A DNA stretch of 64,000 nucleotides, taken from contig QJNS01000106.1 in the NCBI GenBank assembly GCA_004154925.1, forward strand, positions 124,001-188,000, in the 5' to 3' direction. The translations under genes were made by a program, and so were the position numbers. A model generated the notes under the pieces. It saw nothing but the letters and a program-made list of their open reading frames with translations. It made no database searches and was not told the DNA's origin. Below are positions 30,476 through 42,268 of the stretch, in pieces (position 1 is the first letter of the stretch; each line of letters opens with the position of its first letter). The DNA comes from Monosporascus cannonballus (taxonomy: Eukaryota > Ascomycota > Sordariomycetes > Xylariales).

Positions 30476-31806
30476 TCAGCCCTTCCCTGCTAGGATGTTT
30501 GATATCCGCAAGGTTAGGTCCAGGATGGATAGATGTTCATCGGCGCCGTCCACCAACCGTTTGTCGACTTCCGAGAAGACTAGTGTGATCTTGTTCTTCG
30601 CTAGATCTGGAACCGTCTCGTCTTGGATGACTGCTTGATATAACTAGTAAAGAACTGTCAGTTTGCTACATACGTCACAGTGGGTAAAAGAGAGGAGCCT
30701 ACCTGTGTGACGACTTGACTGGCACTCCAACCATCCGCGACCATCTCTTCTACGACTTTCGCGATCGCCTGATAGGTCGCACCAGCCGATCTGGGCTGCA
30801 TCGCCTTCTGCAAGCTTTCTATCGTCCGGTCTGGTATAACACCCGCGATCTCCTCGATAATCTTGACCGTGACTAGTCTTGCATCATCGATCTCCATCTT
30901 ATCCGCATCGTCGTCATCGCCTTTCTCGGTGGCTCCCACCAGCCTTGCGGCACTTTGTAGAAAGGTGATGGCCTTTCTCAGATCCCCCTCGCTGCACTTG
31001 ATGAGGGCATCCACCGCACCAGGCTCCATCGCGACGCCCTCCTTCTCGGCGATCTCCTCAAGTCGCTTCTTAGCGTTATCCTCGTCCAAGCTCTTGAACC
31101 TGAACTTGCTGCAACGGCTGGCCAGCGGGTCGATTATGCGCGTGACGTAGTTACAAATGAGACAGAATCGGGTGATCTTGCTGTACGTCTCCATCGTGCG
31201 TCGGAGGGCGCTCTGGGCGTCCTGGGTCATGCTATCGGCCTCGTCGAGGACGATTATCTTGAAGGGGGGGCAGGGGTAGCGGGTCCTGTAGCCGGCGGGC
31301 GGATTCGTGAGCTGCATACGCGCGAAGTCTTTCACCTTCTCCCGCACAATAGAGATGCCGCGTTCGTCCGAAGCGTTCAGCTCGAGCACGCGCGACTTCA
31401 TCATTTCCGGGCCGTAGAGCTCCTTCGCGAGTGCGAGAATGGTCGAGGTCTTTCCTGTTCCGGGTGGGCCATAGAAGAGCATGTGCGGTAACTATATCAG
31501 GAAATGTCAGCTGTTGCATTGAACCACCGAAGGAGCATAAGGAGAGATTACGTTCGAAGCCTGCAGAGTCCGCTGCAAGACGTTGACCGTGTGATCTTGT
31601 GCCGTCACATCACTGAGTGTCTTTGGTCGGCTTGTGGCAAGTTGTCAGTTCCAGTTCAATTCCTAAAGTATCTGGGGACAGCTAGCATACTATTTCTCAA
31701 CCCAAGGCTGTTTTCTTGCGTTCTGCTTAGACTCATCTGGTTTGGGACCTGCGGCACTGTTTGCGGCCGCAGCTTTGCGCGCCTTCAAATCGAAGAAGCT
31801 AGCCAT
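30476..31806 (-). CDS. RFC2: Replication factor C small subunit (yeast Rfc2 / human RFC4 type)
   Basis: Exons on the minus strand: 31806-31691, 31630-31552, 31491-30703 and 30643-30476; introns of 60, 60 and 59 bp; 383 aa. It starts [11 protein letters not shown] and continues with [19 protein letters not shown] (RFC box II). Walker A GPPGTGKT is at residues 73-80, followed by [16 protein letters not shown], the Walker B box LDEADSMT, and the SRC motif within [12 protein letters not shown]. The C-terminal collar domain ends ILAGKG. These features identify an ATP-binding subunit of the clamp loader that opens PCNA and places it on primer-template DNA, and also serves in the Rad17/Rad24 checkpoint loader. 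The motif order and the YPCPPFKI and [16 protein letters not shown] details fit the Rfc2 branch rather than Rfc3, Rfc4 or Rfc5. Confidence 0.95.
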
Positions 31807-32446
31807 TTTAAAGTAGTGATTCTGTCAGATAATCTCGAGACCAAGACAAGAGAGTGTTGGCGTAGAGTTAACAGCCCATTGAAAGGTCGACCGCCCTCGA
31901 TCAAGCTATCTTGAGATAAGGGACGTCAGCGATTTTCGGACGCGTCTTGAGGACGCGTTCATTCCGCCCCTCAATTAAAACCGAAATGGAAGGCGGCGAG
32001 AACTCCCCGTTACTAGACTAATTAATATGCATACCCCCTACTCCAGTAACCCCGCTTGCTCGGTATTTACATATTCTCTGGGTTGTTCAAATGGCTAACT
32101 CCGCCATTCTGAGTTTCAGGCGACATCACCATGCTACCAAATACGTCTCAAGACGAGAGCCCAGGTATATTCCGAGTTTGGTTCCTTTGTGCCGATGTTA
32201 CTCCACTAATGCCTAGGTATTCACTCATACTCATTGAAAGACGCCCAGAAGAGCCTTGGAAGGTCATACTTACATTACCACCCATGGTTGCCGGGTTCCG
32301 CTGTGTATAAGGACCAAGATGCGCAAAGATGGATATTATACTGCATTGGAGGCTCAGCCTGTTCTCGGCAATTGGGGCATTGATAGTAAAGGAAAAGAGT
32401 CTTATGCGAGCCAAACTTAGTTAGCTATTCATCGGCCGGTCGAACC
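31807..32446. other. Intergenic region upstream of RFC2
   Basis: 640 bp between the tandem beta-helix gene and RFC2. An 88-codon minus-strand open frame at 32148-32414 has no motif and is not supported. Confidence 0.5.
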
Positions 32447-34307
32447 TCACTTGTTGGGAAACTCGTTTATGGTCTGGCGCATTGCTGACTCTGGGCTATT
32501 CGCATAGACGCGGTCGCCGACACCGTTGACGATATGCGTAATCTCGCTACCGCTTACTCCCGACAGCCAAACTGTGGTGAGGTGATGCAGCTTGACACCC
32601 TCGACTTCCGGTACCTCGATAGCGTTCTCCAGCTTTGTGGGGGAGTCTCTGAAATAGGAGTAGATGCCTATTCCCCAGGCTTCGTGGCTTGTTACCCTCG
32701 CATCAACCTTGTATGAGGCGTAACCATTGGTAGAGCCGTTCATCCACGACTTCTGTTCCGGCGGATCGTAGGGGATCTCGGACTGGTAGAAATAGACACG
32801 GCCGCCGTTACCGTTCCAGCGCGTCTGATACTGTTGATGGTGCTCGTTGAACAAGCCATAGATCGTCACATTGTCTCCGTTGACCACAATGCCATTCTTA
32901 GTACGGTTGCCCTCCCAAGAAGCGCCTTGTCCATGGTCGGCGCGCCATAACCATAACTGGTCGCCGATCACGTCATTACTATTGATAGTTATGCCTACGT
33001 CGTTCCGACCCAGTCTCGGACCTGCCGTGCGCACCGTCAAATCATAGAGAACTGTCGGGTTGGACGAGTGGCTCGCAGAACTGCCCCGAGGCCCGACCTC
33101 AACGAGCGAGGGAGAGTTGATTTCGCCCGCGTCGATAATGAGGCTCGCGATCGTCACGCAGTCTACATCAGCGACGCATATAGCAGCATTGCCGCTAACG
33201 GGTATAATTGAAGGCTGCCCCAAGCCGAGGATGATTGTACCAGGCTTGCTGACACGCAGCGCTTCGTCAAGTTTATAGATGCCAGGCGTGAAAATAACAT
33301 GCTTTCCGCAGTCCATCGCCGAGTTAATAGACGCGGCATTATCTCTGGACGGATACGTGATGTAGAAATGTTCGATCGGGACAGACTTGCCAGGCGTGGA
33401 GGCCCCGTTGATCCAGCTAGGTCCTCGGCTCTCTCTCTGTAGGGCCGGCAAGAACACCTGGTACTGGCCTTGACTGGTGATGTAGAGGTAAGGCTTTTCG
33501 CGGCAGACTGGTGTCCGCTCCACAGTAGTGTAAGGCTTGATCGGAAACTCCTCCTGGCTGGGTGGGGTAGAATCCCCCACGAATACCATATTCCACACAG
33601 CATTAGCCCAGCTGCCGTACTGGTTGTTGCGGGATAGCCACTGCTGTTGTGACCCGGGAAGCACCTGGTGGTCAACCACCGAGTCGGCCATGAATCCTCC
33701 TGAAGCCCAGCCTCCGGCTCCAGTGGCCGGATCAACTTGAAACAGCCACAGGCCGCCTGAACTCTTGATGTGCATGCGACGCAGAGGCGCAGCCTGCGAC
33801 ACGGCTATCGTCGTCGTGTTATTGGTAGCTTCTGATGCGTTGATGGCAAAGTTCTCATAAGAGCGCCAGAAATTGCATGTGGCATTGCGATTCGGCATCC
33901 AGTATGCAGGCACATTCACGCCCCCCTCGATGAGCACGTCGTCTGGGCTTTGCCCTAATCCTGCTACTTGGGTGTAAAAGCCCACATCGAAGAGCACATT
34001 GTAGGTGCCAGGCTTGAATAGCAATGCGTAGCGCTCCGTACCGAATTGGTTTGCCTCCATCTGCTTGAATATGGAGGTTGCCTTGGCCTGAATATCAGTC
34101 ATCGGCATGCTTGGATCAAATACATAGACATGATTACCAAAAATGGTCTCATTGGCCGTCGAAACTGATGTTGGCCCGGCCATAGTAGGAATAGGGGGCG
34201 AGGTCCCGGTCGATATATTCTGACGGTCTAATACAAGCTGGAAGATGTGACCTCCTGGAAAGACCCCCCACCGCGAGAAAGAGGGGAGCTCGAATTGGCA
34301 AGTTCAT
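32447..34307 (-). CDS. Predicted secreted right-handed beta-helix protein (pectate-lyase-3/GH55-like fold)
   Basis: The core is one open frame from 34183 to the stop at 32447. My preferred model adds a first exon, 34307-34235, with a GTATTA donor and a 70-bp intron ending CAG at 34165; total 596 aa, with a signal-peptide-like start MNLPIRAPLFLAVGGL. The core begins FGNHVYVFDPSMPMTDIQ and contains RYALLFKPGTYNV, GFYTQVAGLGQSPDDV, GKHVIFTPGIYKLDEAL and GTIILGLGQPSIIP, which are repeated strand-turn units of a beta-helix as in GH55/pectate-lyase-3 proteins. Many N-glycosylation sequons support secretion. Similar proteins occur in actinobacteria and fungi, often misannotated as adenylyl cyclase or coagulation-factor domain proteins. 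A carbohydrate substrate is likely but unknown. The 5' end is uncertain. Confidence 0.65.
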
Positions 34308-36406
34308 CCTTGGCAGTGGTGCTACGCAAGTAAACGCGTTTCCACCCTGGCCCCACAATCATCACTCTTACATAATCACAGGGTAGAATTATTCGATGAT
34401 CCAGGACCAATGAAGATTGGGATGTCGATTGCAACGAGTTTATGTCTAGTCTCTGTTCCTAACTTTTCTTCCTTTGATAGGTTTTCTCTCTGATCCGTTA
34501 AGCTGACATTGTTTGATGGAGGGCAACAGCGACGACAAAATCAGCCCCCTTGGACAGAGCATAAGATCTTAAAGAGACGGTCTGTGACACTAAATAGGGG
34601 CAAGTCAACCAAGGGATTTGTCGTAAGCTTGCTGTTATCAGCTAACATACCAGGGAAGTTTGCAAGAACGTCATAAAATGTTAAGGGCAGTATTCTAAAC
34701 CTAGTATAATATGCCAAAATTTGCCAATCTTCCAAGGAATCCCCTCTTTACACAAGGCGAAAGATATAGCGCCCTATTATTAACGTCGCAAGGATAACGA
34801 CAGTCAAGCTAGGGATAAAGCCAGACCATCAGCGTCTAACAGGCGTTCCTTTGTGACCTTGTCTTGATGAAAACGCTGCCCGGTGCGTTGTCCCCAAGAC
34901 TCTCCCAAAGGTTCTTGTTCCAAGCAAACGGGTGGAAATCTAGTGTCATCATCACTAGGGCGCACATTTCAGTAGAAAGGTAGCACCTAGTGTATTTAAG
35001 GCTTCCTAGTCCCTCGGAGATAGATCCGGGAGCTTCGCATGCGACGTCAACGCAGACATCATCCGATATCAGTACGCCATCTCAATATCTCCTTCGACAT
35101 TAACAAACCACGAGGGCATCATGGAATCTGCAGTTGCTACGCAACTCACCATCGGCGGTGTATGGCAAGTAATGGTTACCGTCTGGATTCTGTACGCAGG
35201 CATACCTGATCTGGGAGTTGAGAAACCCCCGCAGAATCGCAGCCTACCTAGACACAGAGGATAAGATCCCTTAACAAGTGCTATACCTAAGTAACAGGAT
35301 AGAGCAAGATGACTAACTCGAGAAGAACGATAATTCACCCAGTGATTAGCGTCCTTGATGGCCCGTGGGGATTAGAAAAGTGGTACAGAACTGTCGGGTA
35401 TTATTCGTCATGATATAGCCATATCTCTTATCACCATGAGACTAACTAGCATCAATAAACAGATCTGGTTGACCATTGCCTGAACAAATATGTTCCCAGA
35501 TCCTATAAACCCATACTCCTTTGCTCGGTAAGCTACCCCGTATGGCATTCCCCATAGGGAGAGCCCCCAAGAAAATAAATTCAACAACAGTAACAATCGT
35601 ATTACAGCTTTATTGATGTGAGCACTGTCGGGACTGCCGTAAGGGTCTTGGCTGGACCTTTCAGCCCAGACGCTGGAGGAGATTGCCCTTAACGTTAGGA
35701 TACTCACCCAATATTGACTTGCATTAAACTATCTTAAGCAATGTTTGGTATACCCAATGGTAATGCTGTAGGAAATGACAGTCAAGCTGATGTAGCATCA
35801 CATTTCCACACGTATGGTTGCAATCATCTCATACACAGGTCTTCTGCACATGCCTCTTCGGCACAATCTTTCATTAAAATAATCAAACCGAAACCAAGAC
35901 TGTTGATGACATTTATATAATAGACTGGGAGGCCAATTAAGGTGGAAAGCACTCTGCGATTCCCTTTGATGGAGCGGAACAGGGACGGCGGATTACAGAA
36001 TCTTATAACTAATATATATTTAGACTCAGTGACAAACACCTACACTCTCTTTTTAACTGCCAAGGCAGGTTTTCCTGCCGTACTGAATGGTTGGACGTCC
36101 GGTACGATTCGTAAAGGACGATATTGAGACCCGATAACTCCTCGAATTGTAGCTTTTCTACGTATAGAATGTTATACTGGACAGCTGATTATGAGGGAAA
36201 TCGTATTTGAACTATCAAAGGGGTGTCTGCAAGCCAGTTGACGCCATGAAAAAAAAAGTCAAACAAAGACCCACCCTTCATCCCATGCTGCAAATTCACT
36301 TGTGAAGTTCGATACAATATTGTGCCTGAGCCACAACCCCCTTTCCCCCTCCCCTGCCAGGGTCATATCCGTGTCGGCTCATATGCCCCTGTGCAATCTT
36401 GCGCCC
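34308..36406. other. AT-rich intergenic region
   Basis: About 2.1 kb without a supportable gene. Open frames are all below 100 codons, mostly minus strand and motif-free. This marks the change from the gene-dense left part to sparse DNA. Confidence 0.5.
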
Positions 36407-36772
36407 CTACTTAGGGAGTGGGTAGAGGCAGATACCGATGCAATCGGCGCCTCCATTGTCGGGATCGCAGTCGTCGTTCGGCCAGTCGAAACACTGGGAA
36501 GGCCCCGTGCCAGGGAGACATTCGAGGCCAATGAAGCCGCCACAGGAGGTCCACTTGTCGGGCACGCAGATGCCGGGCTGGTCAGTGGGCTTGCCGCTTA
36601 AGCGGGGGTCCCGGATGCACTGGAAGCCTTCGGGACACGTGGACGGGTACGGCGTGAACTCTCCGCAGCTGGCGTAAGTGGTTTCCGACTCGTCCCGGCG
36701 GGCATGCATAGGAGTGCGGCGGGCGTAGGATGTCGCCGCAAGAGCGAGGACAAGGGCAGTGATGGATCTCAT
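36407..36772 (-). CDS. Small secreted cysteine-rich protein, 121 aa
   Basis: A single exon from ATG 36772. The first 18 or so residues (MRSITALVLALAATSYA) form a clear signal peptide, followed by RRTPMHARR, a possible dibasic (Kex2-type) processing site. The mature part has ten cysteines, five possible disulfides. The first half has C-x8-C-x5-C spacing with PSTCPEGFQC; the second has CGGFIGLEC, then DWPNDDCDPDNGGADCIGIC. I recognise the latter as a motif family common in secreted proteins of plant-associated and soil ascomycetes, with no known activity. It is surrounded by gene-poor DNA, a frequent setting for effector-like genes. A role in host or microbe interaction is only inferred from size, cysteines and location. 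Confidence 0.85.
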   Translation of the reverse strand: MRSITALVLALAATSYARRTPMHARRDESETTYASCGEFTPYPSTCPEGFQCIRDPRLSGKPTDQPGICVPDKWTSCGGFIGLECLPGTGPSQCFDWPNDDCDPDNGGADCIGICLYPLPK

Positions 36773-39700
36773 CGTGGTATAAAGTAGATAAAGTTAACAG
36801 GTGTGTGGAAGCTGTCAGAGTAATTCTTGTATTCTGTCTGTGTCTTTGAGATGTTGTGTCATGTCTCGCGGACTAAACGTGTCCAATTTATACTTTTTTC
36901 GGGCTGGCTTGTATTACACCCCGGAAAGCCAGCTGTCTGCTCCTTGGCTTACGCCTCCATACCAGCCATTCAAGCCACCACCAGACCCGAGTCCTATGAC
37001 GTTCCGCCCTTCTCAGACAGTCTCATTCGGCTGACCAATGGTGTGCGCATTTCCCCGAGTTGATATTCAAGCTGAACCAGGCGTAGAGCCGATTGGCTGG
37101 AAATTCTTCCTGCATCTCTAGTCATATAAGGCTGACGCGCAAGCCTCGATTAGTGCTGTCGCTCGCTCTGGAATGGAGGGAGGGATGTAACTGATATCAG
37201 CTTACCATTCAGCCCTAGGACGTTGAGTATAGGGTCTGGGGTTACGGATATAACGCTTCGAGTCATCCGGCTGTTGTCCGATGACGTCTAGTGGGACGAA
37301 CACTGTCCTTCCTTCATTCATCTCTGCGTCAGATTTCTTTCCACACGACCATTACTGCTGCACAAATGAAGATAAGCTAGAGCTTTTCAAATAATCGTAA
37401 CCCCCGCTAGTCCTTTGCCTTGAGAGCTTTCCTTTTTACGTTCGTTATGAGACAGAGGGGGGCAGCATACAACGCTAACAACAGATACACTTTTAAGTCT
37501 ATCTCAATGTCGAGGACGACCAACAAAGCATGACAACCAAATAACGTCAGACAGACTTTCTAAAGCGAACTAAACCTGATGGAGGCCATGCGCTGGCCCG
37601 GCAGATCCTTCCTCGTATTATTTCCGTGATGCGCTTGGTGGCAAGGATTTGTACACTCGTGGTAATATCTGACAATCACTCAAGACACCCCCTCGCCCTG
37701 GAAGCGGCGGCCCATTTCCTTCTTTCTGACGCACAGTCCTGCTTCGTTCGTCAACTGGCCACTGATTGTTACGGGGCTGAGTATCTTACCCTATATCAAC
37801 TTTGTTTCAAGCAAAGACCGGCGAGTTTTCCTGCTCAATAGAGAGGTTAAATTGACTGATTTGGCAGTAGCAAAGTGATGTATTTCCGATCTCGAATCTG
37901 TAGTTATCGGACATGGCTAAGTCTAAGGTCATATAGCTCGGTCTTGGCCCCAATAGTTCAGCCCCTATATGGGACTACCTACAGCCACCTCCGGTATCGC
38001 TTTCACTCAGCTACAGCTGTTTTCCATGTATAAATGGAGGCATCACTACTTTCTTATCCCTAGCTACGACCCTTTGAAGGTCGACCAGCAAATATGCTTT
38101 TTCAGAAACGAATGCTTCAGTGTTTGATGTCAGAGGTTTCATAATAGTCATTGTAGGACTTAGCCTCCTGGGCTGCTATGGGCGCCAAGTAAGCACTGAG
38201 CCGGTAGATAATGGTTCTAAGCGAAGCGACACGCGACATCATCGATTTTTGATTAGAAGAAGGGAGAGAAAACAGTTTGTAAAGTGTATCGAGGTGGGAA
38301 GTCTGTAATATAGCGATGGATGAAAGTCTTCCTCAAGAAAGGTGATGTCTTCTCGTGGCCTCTATAAGTACTTACGTAGAGTTCTGCATTACGCCAACCA
38401 GCTTCGTTTATGTATTGATGAGGCTCGATTCTTTTATGAAGACGGAATAGACCTTCAACTATTTAAACCATATACTGGGTGGTTCTGGTATAACGGTATC
38501 CGAGTATAATTCTCCTGATGTCTTTCCCTTCCTCTTTTCTTATACTTCATACATGTGTAGATAAGATAATGCGTAGTTCATCACAGTGGATCTTGTAGAC
38601 ATTGGTTCCTGCACCTGAGCGCCGAGCGGGGAAGTGACAAGCATTTTTAATTAATTTAGTGGGTTTCGGGGTCGGTATGCACGCGATCGCCTCGGCTCGG
38701 GGACGCCCCTTCTCCTCTGAAACGACTTCGAAACCGAAAACACGCGATTTTGAGAAAATGGGTCATGAGATCTTGAAGGCCTGTGTGTTCTCGACCCTCT
38801 CGGCTCGGTCCTCAGCGAGCGCACGCACGCAGATGCGTCGAATTCGTTTAAGCCCAAGAACAGCGTCATCTCGGGTGATCTGTGATTCCGGCTATACAGG
38901 CCGGCGGGTAGCAGCCGCCGCCGACGCACATTCATATGCGCCTTGCAAGCCGGCTTTGAAAAGACTCTGTATGCCCGTGCCAAGTATAACCGAGAATAAC
39001 TCTCTGTACCCGCCCCGAGGCCTCGAAGAGCAAGCGCGATAGAGAATAATGCACATTGGTTCTGGCCAATTTTGATGCGACATAACTTGTATGAGTTTCC
39101 GCTGCAACCAGAGATGGGGCATGTCTCACCGAACCAAACAGCCCCGCTGGCACGAGGAGTAGCTCTCTACATATGCATGGGAAGTATGGCCAATACGTTT
39201 TTAACTCCGGCAGTTGGCCCGCTCCAATCTATTCCTGACGGCCCATTTCCATGAAGCTTTTTGTTTCCTTCCAACTCCAGAGCCGAAAAGATATGGTGTG
39301 GAGCTTGTCAAGTTCCATACTTACGTACAGATCGGGAAGAGGGATGAAGTCGAGACTAAGCAAATGCAGGGTGGTGGTGCCAAGATGGGTTGAGGAAACC
39401 AAAACAGAGCGGAGTATTTCAGGATGGTTCATGCAGACACCGCTTAGCCTCGGGCAAGGGAGGGCCGCCGCTTTATTTCAGGGCCGAATGGGCTTTATCA
39501 TAGATCATGATTGACATCGTAACCTGCTGCTATGTTATTTGGCCGCGGGATAAGCCTGGCCAAGCCTTGCCCACGAAATGTCTGAGCCTGATGCGGCGCG
39601 TAGCGTTGGACCAATCGGTACTGGATCTGACGGCTGTCCTCACAGCGCACGCAAGTCTGTATCGTTTGATTATAGCAGAAGACTCGCCAGACTCCGGCAG

Positions 39701-42268
39701 TGAGAAGGGAATGTGGCAAATTCGGTGTAGCCCCTCAGTCACACCGGCCTTCAAAGAGACGACCTTCAAATATGTCTGGACGTTGACCTCTCATTGCGAA
39801 AATATAATTCTGATGCGACAATCACTTCTGCTTAATAAGTGGGAATCAGGGTATGATGTAAGGATCCAGCGGAGGAATTTAATTTGAAATATTTGACCGA
39901 GGTGACCAATCGTGTTAGGTAAACCGAAGGTAGACCGGCCATATTTCTCCTAAGTCTACTCCTTATCATCGCGGGAGCTGTCGGCAACTTGATGAATGCG
40001 GGAGATGATCTGGGTGGACCATTCCTTTAATTCAATCTCCCTCTTACTTCAGGCAGTCGGTCGACGTGTCCAAATAATTGCTAGCAGCATTGTCTCTGTT
40101 GACATAGACTGAATCCTTTTAGCAATTTGGACAATGCGTCGTGAAATCCGGTATCTCTTTTCGTCACGTTAGTGCCATACCCTCGCCCGGGAGGTGCTAT
40201 GTGTTGGATATACAACATCGACCAGTCCTCGAGCGTTGAAACGCAACTCGTGTCGCTTCGACTAGTCTCATCGCCTCGCTTAGCCGCTGTTAAGACAAAT
40301 ACAATTTCGTACAATAGACACCTTTTTCATCCGTTCGTGGCCCTGGGTAGGGACCCCTCCGTCCGTATTATCAGATACACTTGGACACTCTCCGGGCCCG
40401 TGTTCTCGATGCCACCCTGTGGACTTACAAATACTGAGTATGGACAAGCGTTCCTGCAGAAGCGAGTCGCCCTTAAACTTTAAGTTAGCGCGGCTAACGA
40501 TCCCAATCCTAAATGCGGGAGCTCCATACGGATGCCCCATTGGCCATGAAAGCCTTCTAGGGTTAGGGTGGGCTCGCCTCGTCCAGTTTCGAGAATACCT
40601 CTGTACAGAAATCAGAAGGAGCGTAGAAAAAGTCGTTTTGTCGTCCATTCTTCCAAGCCTCCCCGTCCCAATGATGTGCCTAGCGAGCATATATACCTGA
40701 GCCAGGACACCCTTATATCCTCCACGGCCAGATGGGCTGCATCTCATCAACGTGTCCGGGTTAGCAAGAGAAACAGGTTTCATCTACCCTTCATGCGATT
40801 CGGATTCGAGACAACGGGACCACTAGGTGGGCATAGTCACTAAGCAGGGGCCCTAGTCTACAATTTTTTGATTAAGGTCATACGCCATGCATCTAGGATC
40901 TGGAGGGTGAAGCGGGGGCATTGTGGCTAGTACCCTCGTTCAATCCATCAGATGATCAGAAATGTGACGGTCGAGAGCACTTGTTATTGAACTTTTCGAA
41001 ATAACACGAACAGAAGCTTTATTCCTGATGCATGAGTCGCCCAAGGATCCATACAACTTTCTAGATCCCGGATCTATTGTCCGACCGCACAAGGAAAAGT
41101 CATCCAAGGGCGTGCTTTGGTCTGGGTTGACTGGGCTTTAAGAAGTTCTTTTGAAAGGTAGCATGAGGGAGCCTTTGGTGTTGTAAGTTGAAGCGGATAT
41201 GTCGCTCCACGTGTCTGACTGACCCCAGGAACTTTCCGTGATGAGTTCGTCCCTGGCCGCAACGTGAAATGCAAGATGCTGGAAGGAGATACGGCAGGCT
41301 TGGCTATCGACGCCACGAGCTAGGGTCTCGTTACCCCCCTCCCCAGCTGCCCCTTTTAGCTACAGTAGTCAGATGGATGTCGTACTTGTTATTACTTACA
41401 TATGTACTTATCAGTGGGATCTATCAGTGGTACCTGCGTATTTGGACAACTGCAATTTTCCAGTGGGGTGTATTTTGCCTCTTCGCGATCATCTGCACAT
41501 CGGTACCGTCACTACTGTGCCTTATCAGGGAGTGGACTCGCCCACCCCCCAAAAAAAAAACTTGCCTAGAGCGATAGTCAATGTCGCAGTCGATGGCGCA
41601 ATACAGGGGCGCACCTAGCTTTAAACGGGAGATGAGCGGGTCGAGATGGCGTATCTTTGGGCTAGGCCGAGACAGCGGCAAATAAAGGCCATCTTTCACA
41701 ACCTTGGCCTTGGAAAATCCTGGCCATTATAGCCGGATATGAAGTTTGAATTGAGAGAAGTCCTCCCCACACTAACTACCTAGGTATACAGAATAACCTC
41801 CGAGTTCTTTGTCTCTGCGATTCGCAAAAACCGAGTCAGCCAACTACTCTTCTCGCTCTCCCCAAGTTGAAAGCGGATTACGCGCATACCTGGACGTCTC
41901 GTTTGTCTCAACCGTGTCAGTCTACAGCAGCCGGCCAAGGGATTGTAGCTTCGTGTCACACAATACTGTAGAAGCATTTCACTTTCTTTTCCTTTTTGTT
42001 TTCTCCCACTTGTTAGTAACTATCTGCCTGCCTAGCATTCCCCTCGAAAGGCCGGCTCCTCTGTGGCCAGATACCACAACTTTGCTAGATGGGTAGGTAG
42101 ACACGACGACAATCAGGGTCATCCAGGCATCTCGAAACCGTAGAGAGCCGGGCGAAGGGCTTGCGTGAAAGGAGCTTGGACCCCGGCGGTCTCTCGTAGC
42201 CAATCGGTTACCGTCCCTCTTTGACGCCCGTCCTGCACGACTCATTCGCACCAAGTGCCTAGTGGACC
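36773..42268. other. 5.5-kb gene-poor region
   Basis: No intact gene is supported. The longest open frames (167 codons minus at 40280-40783, 127 codons plus at 38659-39042, 126 codons plus at 39507-39887) overlap frames on the other strand and show no family signal or splice structure. A TAGG-type motif is at 42092-42100. No transposon ends or tRNA were seen. Confidence 0.45.
36886..36893 (-). promoter_or_regulatory. TATA-like box of the cysteine-rich gene
   Basis: On the minus strand this reads GTATAAAT, 114-121 bp before the ATG at 36772. Position and sequence fit a TATA element of a regulated small secreted gene. No transcript start is known. Confidence 0.4.

Noticed and set aside
38651..39042. 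GC-rich block in the 36.8-42.3 kb gap, checked as 5S rRNA, snRNA or other RNA gene
   Set aside because: No 5S or U6 core sequence is present, and the short open frames on both strands lack motifs.
40280..40783. 167-codon minus frame in the gene-poor region
   Set aside because: No motif, no codon bias, and plus-strand frames of similar length overlap it; likely chance.
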